From Bacteroidota bacterium (lineage in GTDB: Bacteria > Bacteroidota > Bacteroidia > Chitinophagales > Chitinophagaceae): a DNA stretch of 9,386 nt. The notes under the pieces are model-generated. The model was not told the DNA's origin. It ran no database searches and worked only from the letters and a program-made list of their open reading frames with translations. Location: contig JAGWTX010000055.1 in NCBI GenBank assembly GCA_028875955.1, positions 1-9,386 of the forward strand, read 5' to 3'. The position numbers and the translations under genes were made by a program. Positions 4,592 through 9,386 of the stretch are shown here, piece after piece; position 1 is the first letter of the stretch, and each line of letters opens with the position of its first letter.

Positions 4592-5729
4592 AAGAACGCA
4601 AGGGGCCCCCTTCCTGGTTGGCAATCACTGTTGACATGAGTTCAAGATTGTGGGCCGTGTTGGCTAGCGCGGTTGCCAGGTCTACCGGTTGGGGATTGAT
4701 GGAGAGCAGGACATCAAAACAGGCTGCCAGTTCGGGATACGGTTCTGCAGGAATACTACCTGCTAAGGCAATAACCGGAATATTTTTTTTCTTTGCCCGC
4801 ATGGCTACACCAAATGGTGCTTTGCCATCCAGGGTCTGCAGATCGATACTCCCTTCCCCGGTAATCACAAGATCCGCTTCCTGCAAAGCTGCATCAAACC
4901 CGGTGAGATCGAGAAAATGTTCGATGCCATTCACCGTTTTAGCACCCAGCAGAGCTGATAAACCTGCCGCCGTTCCGCCCGCAGCTCCTCCATGCCGTAT
5001 TTGTTGCATATCGATACCGGTGGTTTGTAAGACAACTTCGTTGAAACGCTTGAGCGAGGCTTCGAGTTGTTGAACAGCATCCTGGTCTGCGCCTTTTTGC
5101 GGACCAAAAATTTTAGCCGCCCCTTTTTCGCCCAGCAAGGGATTGGTCACATCACAAAGGATAGAAATTTCTGTTTGACGGATTCTTGCATCAGAATGGG
5201 TGAGATCGATAGCAGCCAGCTTCACGAGGCTCTCCGGCAGGCGCGTTAACGTTTTCCCTTCGGCATCCAGGAATCGGATGCCCAATGCTTCGAGTATTCC
5301 GGTTCCGCCATCAACGGTGGCACTGCCGCCCACACAAAGAATGATCTTGGTAACACCCCTGTCCCATGCTTTTTGTAATAACTGACCTGTTCCAAAAGAA
5401 CTGGCATGAAGGGGATCCAATTCATCCGGTTGCAACAAACGCAGACCCGATGCTGCCGCCATTTCAATCACGGCTGTCTGGCCCTGGTCTATCAGACCCA
5501 TCCATCCTTTTATTTCCCTGCCCAGTGGATCTGTCACCTTTTCTTCGATAAAAATACCTTTCAATAGCTGTGTGAGTAAAGTACCGGTTCCATCTCCCCC
5601 GTCACCCACCGGAAAACAACGGGTACTGCAGGGCAACCTGCTTTGCTGAAAACCTTTTTCAATGGCCGCTGCTGCCGCTGCCGCAGACAAACTGTTTTTA
5701 AAGGCATTGGGTGCGATCAGGATATGCAT
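4590..5729 (-). CDS. Glycerate kinase (GarK/GlxK-like, type I)
   Basis: 379 residues, the usual length of the family. It phosphorylates D-glycerate with ATP, giving 2- or 3-phosphoglycerate, and acts in the cytoplasm. Family landmarks are in order: start MHILIAPNAFKNSLSA (1-16), GDGGDGT (42-48), SFGTG (111-115), VGGSATVDGGTGILEALG (133-150), CDVTNPLLGEKGAA (192-205) with FGPQKGA (208-214), HGGAAGGTAAG (247-257) and TGEGSIDLQTLDGKAPFGV (290-308). No landmark is missing. A run of seven Ala (16-22) sits at the start of the first helix. It follows the GntP permease gene by 4 nt on the same strand, so the two are almost certainly co-transcribed. Its stop overlaps the T-run of the hairpin at 4534-4591. 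Whether the product is 2-phosphoglycerate (as in enterobacterial type I enzymes) cannot be read from sequence. Confidence 0.95.
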   Translation of the reverse strand: MHILIAPNAFKNSLSAAAAAAAIEKGFQQSRLPCSTRCFPVGDGGDGTGTLLTQLLKGIFIEEKVTDPLGREIKGWMGLIDQGQTAVIEMAAASGLRLLQPDELDPLHASSFGTGQLLQKAWDRGVTKIILCVGGSATVDGGTGILEALGIRFLDAEGKTLTRLPESLVKLAAIDLTHSDARIRQTEISILCDVTNPLLGEKGAAKIFGPQKGADQDAVQQLEASLKRFNEVVLQTTGIDMQQIRHGGAAGGTAAGLSALLGAKTVNGIEHFLDLTGFDAALQEADLVITGEGSIDLQTLDGKAPFGVAMRAKKKNIPVIALAGSIPAEPYPELAACFDVLLSINPQPVDLATALANTAHNLELMSTVIANQEGGPLRS

Positions 5730-5733
5730 GGGT

Positions 5734-7056
5734 TTAGCGAAAAAGGGTTAATACATAAACGACACCGATGGTGGTTAATCCCATTAATAGTGTGGCTACC
5801 GAATAGACTTTGAGCATGGGCGACATATCGATTTTTTCAAACTTCGCGATCACCCAGAAATAAGCGTCGTTCGCATGAGAGATCATCATCGATCCCGCAC
5901 CCATGGCCAGTACACAATACAATCGCTGATCGGGTGTATCAAAACCCAGTTGGTGCAAAAGCGGCTGAATGATGGATGCCGCCGTAATGATGGCCACGGT
6001 GGAAGAACCTTGTGCCGTTTTTAAAAAAGAAGTCAGGAGAAAGGGGAAAAAGATCCCCATGGTTGCCAGCGGCAGAGATTCACTCAGGTGCTGACCGATA
6101 TGTGTTGCGGCGAGTACGGCACCAAAGGCACCGCCTGCACCAATGATCACGAGTATGCCGCCTGCTTTTTCTACCGCTTCCTGCAGCCATTGGTTGATGG
6201 CTTTACCAGGTATGGATCTACCGGATAAAGCCAGTAATACCCCCACCGACAATGCCATGACCGGATCGCCCAGCAGGGTCAGGATCTGCCAGTTACCGGT
6301 CAATGTATTTTCAAAAACCGATCTCCCTGCAATCAGGATAATGGGAACCAGTACGGGCAGGAAGGCGCGGAAAACAGAGGGATAGGTAATGGTTGCACTA
6401 TTTTTGATTTCTTCGGTGGTTTCCTTCACTTGTTCGCTTACGCGGTTGCCTGCATAGCCCGCATACAGATAACCCACCAGCATGGCGGGTATGCCAACAA
6501 GAATGCCCGTGATGATCAATTTGCCAAATGGCACATCCATCATACCGGCTGCCGCCGCAGCACCCGGATGCGGGGGTATCAGACAATGCACCGCATACAA
6601 ACCCGTAGCCATGGATACGGCCATCACAATCACGCGGGTGCCTGTTCTTTTGGCAAGGGTTACATTCAACCCACTCAGTACGATAAAACCGGAATCACAA
6701 AAAATGGGAAGTCCGACCACAAACCCGATGATGCTCATGGCCAGTGCCGGATACCGGTCGCCGATTTTTTTCAGGATATAATTGGCCATTACCTGTGTGC
6801 TGCCATTCCGTTCGAGTATCACACCTAATGCGGTACCCAGTACAATGATAAAACCCAGGGATTTGAGGATATTGCCAAAACCGTCTTTTGCCGCCGTGAT
6901 GATATCCGGCAGGGGCAGCTGTACACCCAACCCCACCACACCCGATGCCAATAGCAGCGCAAAAAAGGGATGCACTTTTAGTCTGGCTGTCAATACAACA
7001 ATCAGGCTGATGCCTGCCAGTAAAGAGAGTAATACCTGCAGAAAGGAAGGTGCCAT
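5734..7056 (-). CDS. GntP-family sugar-acid:H+ symporter (likely glycerate or gluconate)
   Basis: 440 residues, nearly all hydrophobic, compatible with the 12 or more membrane helices of GntP transporters. Signature segments are GLPIFCDSGFIVL (115-127), HCLIPPHPG (157-165), GAGGAFGAVL (306-315), LKTAQGSSTVA (345-355) and SHANDAYFWV (393-402), all in expected order. A charged cytoplasmic loop (residues about 204-222, VSEQVKETTEEIKNS) separates the two halves. Members carry gluconate, related aldonates or glycerate with protons across the inner membrane. The 4-nt distance to glycerate kinase downstream makes D-glycerate the most likely substrate here (inference). ATG 7056 is chosen because it leads directly into the first helix; no clear promoter is seen in the 100-nt divergent region to the nitroreductase gene. 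Confidence 0.93.
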   Translation of the reverse strand: MAPSFLQVLLSLLAGISLIVVLTARLKVHPFFALLLASGVVGLGVQLPLPDIITAAKDGFGNILKSLGFIIVLGTALGVILERNGSTQVMANYILKKIGDRYPALAMSIIGFVVGLPIFCDSGFIVLSGLNVTLAKRTGTRVIVMAVSMATGLYAVHCLIPPHPGAAAAAGMMDVPFGKLIITGILVGIPAMLVGYLYAGYAGNRVSEQVKETTEEIKNSATITYPSVFRAFLPVLVPIILIAGRSVFENTLTGNWQILTLLGDPVMALSVGVLLALSGRSIPGKAINQWLQEAVEKAGGILVIIGAGGAFGAVLAATHIGQHLSESLPLATMGIFFPFLLTSFLKTAQGSSTVAIITAASIIQPLLHQLGFDTPDQRLYCVLAMGAGSMMISHANDAYFWVIAKFEKIDMSPMLKVYSVATLLMGLTTIGVVYVLTLFR

Positions 7057-7144
7057 ACAAGCAATGGGTTAAGTAAGAAATGGAATACCAGACAATTTAT
7101 TCAAAAAAAACCGAACCCGTCCACCATATCCCTTTCCGAACAAA

Positions 7145-7152
7145 TACCTTTG
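7145..7152 (+). promoter_or_regulatory. -7 promoter element of the nitroreductase gene; probably leaderless transcript
   Basis: TACCTTTG matches the Bacteroidota -7 consensus TAnnTTTG perfectly and ends only 4 bases before the ATG at 7157. With start sites normally a few bases after this box, transcription would begin at or next to the A of the ATG. No TTG lies at the expected -33 distance. Confidence 0.55.
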
Positions 7153-7156
7153 CCGG

Positions 7157-7738
7157 ATGAATAGATTCGAGATTGTAAAAGACAATATAGTCAACAGAAG
7201 AAGCATCAAGCCGGGAGATATGAATGGCGGGATCATAGAAAAAGAACAGATCCTGCAATTGCTGGAGCTGGCCAATTATGCCCCAACACATGGCAGAACC
7301 GAACCCTGGCGTTTTGTGGTGTATGAAAAGGAAGCCAAGAAAACATTCTGCGCCGATCATGCGAACTTATACAAAACGCATACCGATCCTGAAAAATTTA
7401 CCACTGCCAAGTATGACAAACTGGTTAGCCAGGGCGATACGCTTTCGCACATCGTAGTGGCGTATATGAAAAGAAGTGTGGGCAACAGCATTCCCGCAAT
7501 AGAAGAAGCGGCTGCGGTATCCGCTGCCATTCAGAATATCCTGCTCGGGGCAGCCGCACTGGATATTGCGGTGTTGTGGAGTACGGGTGGCATGACCCAT
7601 CATCCTTCCCTGAAAACCTATTTGGGTCTCGGAGAGGAGGACCTGGTAATGGGCTTATTGCTCATGGGTTATACCGACCAGCCCGCTCTGCCTGTCAAAA
7701 GAAACAGTACCATTGATTCAAAAGTTATGTGGATGTAA
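7157..7738 (+). CDS. Nitroreductase family protein (YdjA-like)
   Basis: 193 residues, a short single-domain FMN-dependent NAD(P)H oxidoreductase of the nitroreductase superfamily, expected to be a cytoplasmic dimer. Landmarks: NRRSIK at 13-18 (FMN phosphate contact), LLELANYAPTHGRTEPWRFVVY at 35-56, the helix EEAAAVSAAIQNILLGAAALDIAVLWSTGG at 116-145, and GLGEEDLVMGLLLMGY at 157-172. The Thr-His-Gly-Arg-Thr-Glu-Pro-Trp pattern and small size fit the E. coli YdjA subgroup. The physiological substrate is unknown. ATG 7157 must be the start: no upstream in-frame start exists, and the next Met (22) would remove the NRRS motif. It is transcribed away from the GntP operon, and gmk follows 51 nt later with a possible terminator between. 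Confidence 0.93.
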   Translation: MNRFEIVKDNIVNRRSIKPGDMNGGIIEKEQILQLLELANYAPTHGRTEPWRFVVYEKEAKKTFCADHANLYKTHTDPEKFTTAKYDKLVSQGDTLSHIVVAYMKRSVGNSIPAIEEAAAVSAAIQNILLGAAALDIAVLWSTGGMTHHPSLKTYLGLGEEDLVMGLLLMGYTDQPALPVKRNSTIDSKVMWM

Positions 7739-7775
7739 GGGTATCTTTCACCGGTAAACCCCCATCCTTTTTCTT
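7731..7775 (+). terminator. Candidate terminator overlapping the nitroreductase stop
   Basis: GGATG (7731-7735) pairs with CATCC (7763-7767), and GGGT (7739-7742) with ACCC (7758-7761), with a small internal loop that contains the stop codon. A T-rich tail TTTTTCTT (7768-7775) follows. The interrupted stem is moderate, so partial read-through into gmk is possible; no clear separate gmk promoter is seen in the remaining 14 bases. Confidence 0.42.
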
Positions 7776-7789
7776 GTAAAACATTTTTT

Positions 7790-8365
7790 ATGGCAGCACA
7801 TCATGGCAAACTGATCATATTAACGGCACCTTCCGGTTCCGGCAAGACATCGATCACGCGGTATCTGATCCAGAAATATCCGCAGCTTTCCTTTTCGATC
7901 TCCGCCACCACCCGATCACCCCGCGGCCAGGAAAAAAATGGTGTGGAATATTATTTTCTCACGGTTCCCGAATTCAGGCAGAAGATCGATGCGCACGAAT
8001 TCATTGAATGGGAGATGGTGTATGAAGGAAAATATTACGGCACTTTAAAAACCGAACTGAACCGCATCTGGGATGCCGGTAAGATCCCCATGCTGGATAT
8101 CGATGTGCAGGGAGCCATTCATGTGCAGCAGAAATTTGACGGCGATTGTTTGTCCATCTTTATCCAGCCGCCTTCTGTTGAAGAATTGAAAAGAAGACTC
8201 GAAAGCCGTGGCACAGAAACTCCCGAAACCCTGGCCATCCGTGTGAGCAAAGCCAGCTACGAGATGTCGTTCCGGCATCATTTTTCCAGGACCATCCTCA
8301 ATGATGAACTGGAAAAAGCCTGTATCGAAACCGAAAACCTGATCAAAGATTTCTTAGGTTGGTAA
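7790..8365 (+). CDS. gmk: Guanylate kinase
   Basis: 191 residues, normal for bacterial guanylate kinase. It converts GMP plus ATP to GDP plus ADP in the cytoplasm, an essential step of purine nucleotide supply. P-loop APSGSGKTS at 13-21. GMP-binding region SISATTRSPRGQEKNGVEYYFL at 36-57, including the Arg pair 42 and 45 and Tyr54/55. EFIEWEMVYEGKYYGT at 70-85. Conserved DIDVQGA at 103-109. Lid segment RRLESRGTETPETLAIR at 135-151, then FRHHFSRTILND at 161-172. All key residues are present. ATG 7790 gives the expected short tail before the P-loop. The HSDL2-like SDR gene follows after 38 nt. Confidence 0.97.
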   Translation: MAAHHGKLIILTAPSGSGKTSITRYLIQKYPQLSFSISATTRSPRGQEKNGVEYYFLTVPEFRQKIDAHEFIEWEMVYEGKYYGTLKTELNRIWDAGKIPMLDIDVQGAIHVQQKFDGDCLSIFIQPPSVEELKRRLESRGTETPETLAIRVSKASYEMSFRHHFSRTILNDELEKACIETENLIKDFLGW

Positions 8366-8403
8366 GTTTGTTTTGCAGAAATTGAGTAGCTAATACCCTG
8401 ACT

Positions 8404-9222
8404 ATGTCCTTTCAAAACAGAACCGTTTTTATCACCGGTGCCAGCAGAGGTATCGGTAAAGCCATGGCCCTGCGTTTAGCAAGGGAAGGTGCCAATATCG
8501 TGATCGCCGCCAAAAGTGTGGAAGAAGATCCCAGGCTGGGCGGTACCATCTTTTCTGCTGCCGAAGAAGTCATAGCAGCAGGCGGTAAAGCACTGGCCGT
8601 TCAGGTTGATATCCGGCACGAAGACCAGGTAGCGGCTGCGGTTCAAAAAGCAGTGGATCATTTTGGGGGGATCGATGTGCTGATCAACAATGCATCAGCC
8701 ATACAGTTAACACCCACCGAACAAACCGAAACCAAACGGTTCGACCTGATGCAAAGCATCAATGTAAGGGGCACTTTCCTGATGGGGAAATATTGTATCC
8801 CACATCTGCGCAAAGGAAAGAATCCGCACATCATCACTTTATCTCCCCCCATCAACCTGAATCCCAAATGGATGGGTGGACATATTGCGTATACCATTAC
8901 CAAATACAGCATGAGTATGCTGGCACTGGGCTGGGCGGCAGAACTGAAGGGCGCCGGTATCGCCTCCAACGCCCTTTGGCCACGCACCACGATTGATACC
9001 GCCGCTGTAAGAAATTTATTAGGCGGCGAAGCCCTGGCAAGGATGAGCCGCACACCTGATATCATTGCCGATGCGGTATATTATATCCTCAGCAAACCCG
9101 CTGCACAATGCACGGGGAATACCTTTATTGATGAAGAAGTCATGGCTGCGGAAGGCATCACCGATCTGAGTAAATATTCCGTTGTACCGGGTGCGGAATT
9201 GTACCGCGACCTGTTTGTGTAA
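8404..9222 (+). CDS. HSDL2-like short-chain dehydrogenase/reductase
   Basis: 272 residues, classical SDR fold, NAD(P)-dependent, expected in the cytoplasm. Cofactor motif TGASRGIG at 11-18; NNAS at 95-98; Asn120; Ser147 in LSPPINLNP; and YTITK at 163-167 giving the Tyr163/Lys167 active pair. The set AAKSVEEDPRLGGTIFSAAEE (35-55), SPPINLNPKW (147-156), ALWPRTTIDTAA (190-201) and FTGN-like CTGNTFIDEEV (236-246) matches the HSDL2 subgroup (hydroxysteroid dehydrogenase-like 2) rather than FabG. Animal HSDL2 carries an extra SCP2 lipid-binding domain; this protein ends after the SDR domain. The natural substrate is not established; lipid or steroid-like ketones are inferred from the family. It is in the same direction as gmk and close enough to be co-transcribed, but has no functional link to it that I can see. 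Confidence 0.93.
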   Translation: MSFQNRTVFITGASRGIGKAMALRLAREGANIVIAAKSVEEDPRLGGTIFSAAEEVIAAGGKALAVQVDIRHEDQVAAAVQKAVDHFGGIDVLINNASAIQLTPTEQTETKRFDLMQSINVRGTFLMGKYCIPHLRKGKNPHIITLSPPINLNPKWMGGHIAYTITKYSMSMLALGWAAELKGAGIASNALWPRTTIDTAAVRNLLGGEALARMSRTPDIIADAVYYILSKPAAQCTGNTFIDEEVMAAEGITDLSKYSVVPGAELYRDLFV

Positions 9223-9317
9223 CCGATTTTTACACCGGCTTTTGGGTGAGCAAACTTTTTGTTTGGAACCGGTTGGTGCAAACACTTTTCCTTTATACTG
9301 AAATAAAAATCTCTGTT

Positions 9318-9386
9318 ATGAAAAAATGGATGGTTTCTTTTGCCTGTCTGATCCTGGGTTTTGTTGTGCAGGCACAAAATGCAGCA
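9318..9386 (+). CDS. Start of a secreted protein, cut by the window edge
   Basis: ATG 9318 opens 23 codons with no stop before the edge: MKKWM, then VSFACLILGFVV, QA and QNAA. This is a clear Sec signal peptide with predicted cleavage at VQA/Q19, the same style as the other exported proteins here. The AT-rich upstream stretch (TTTCCTTTATA at 9287-9297) could hold a promoter but does not match TAnnTTTG. Nothing of the mature protein is visible, so no function can be given. Confidence 0.7.
   Translation, partial: MKKWMVSFACLILGFVVQAQNAA

Noticed and set aside
6430..6828. Plus-strand open frames opposite the GntP permease (also 6482-6781 and 6782-7072)
   Set aside because: Antisense shadows of a well-conserved membrane protein; the residues are His/Tyr/Met-rich without any domain.
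8658..9065. Minus-strand frames opposite the HSDL2-like SDR and near 9019-9377
   Set aside because: Antisense to a gene with complete SDR motifs; no independent start signal or family resemblance.
7157..9222. Nitroreductase, gmk and SDR as a novel functional system
   Set aside because: They are common housekeeping or generic redox genes, with a possible terminator between the first two and no shared substrate or unusual domain.
9234..9283. Dyads after the SDR gene (ACCGG...CCGGT, and CAAAC-TTTTT-GTTTG at 9251-9265) as a terminator
   Set aside because: The stems are short, AT-rich or separated by a lopsided internal loop, alternative pairings compete, and no T-tract follows.

Overview
The window reads as chromosomal DNA from a Bacteroidota bacterium, most likely a member of the Chitinophagaceae or a close relative. 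This is inference from three things. One is a perfect TAnnTTTG-type -7 element (TACCTTTG) placed directly before a start codon. Another is the lack of clear Shine-Dalgarno sequences, together with short lipid-free signal peptides ending in 'A-Q'. The last is gene content: a DUF6515-type Tyr/Gly/Asn-rich secreted protein, secreted DsrE, an HSDL2-like SDR and a GntP-glycerate kinase pair. No RNA genes, CRISPR array or phage genes were seen.

Layout. 1-371 (-): 5' part of a small secreted protein of unknown function, starting at TTG. 549-1082 (+): secreted DsrE-family protein, divergent from the first gene across an AT-rich region carrying repeated ACTACA boxes. 1134-1838 (-): atypical SDR/TIP30-like NAD(P)-binding protein. 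1836-3148 (-): an intact IS4-family insertion sequence whose terminal inverted repeat supplies the ATG of the SDR frame. 3345-4448 (+): a secreted DUF6515 protein gene split by one in-frame TAA at 3735-3737; both halves stay in the same frame. 4471-4591: a repeat-derived intergenic element with an octamer-periodic tract and a perfect 19-bp stem hairpin followed by T6, lying between convergent genes. 4590-7056 (-): a two-gene operon, GntP-family permease then glycerate kinase, with a 4-nt gap. 7157-9222 (+): nitroreductase, guanylate kinase (gmk) and an HSDL2-like short-chain dehydrogenase. 9318-9386 (+): start of another secreted protein, cut by the window edge.

How the genes work together. 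The clearest functional unit is permease plus glycerate kinase: import of a glycerate-like sugar acid and its phosphorylation into lower glycolysis. Nitroreductase, gmk and the SDR run in one direction with short gaps but share no obvious pathway. The left third (1-4448) is more AT-rich and shows recent damage: an IS at the 5' edge of one gene and a nonsense codon in another. The right two thirds are ordinary, well-kept metabolic genes.

I did not find a convincing undescribed multi-gene system. The points most worth a second look are the IS-donated start codon, the single-codon break in the DUF6515 gene, the repeat-derived hairpin between convergent genes, and the ACTACA operator-like boxes over a predicted promoter.
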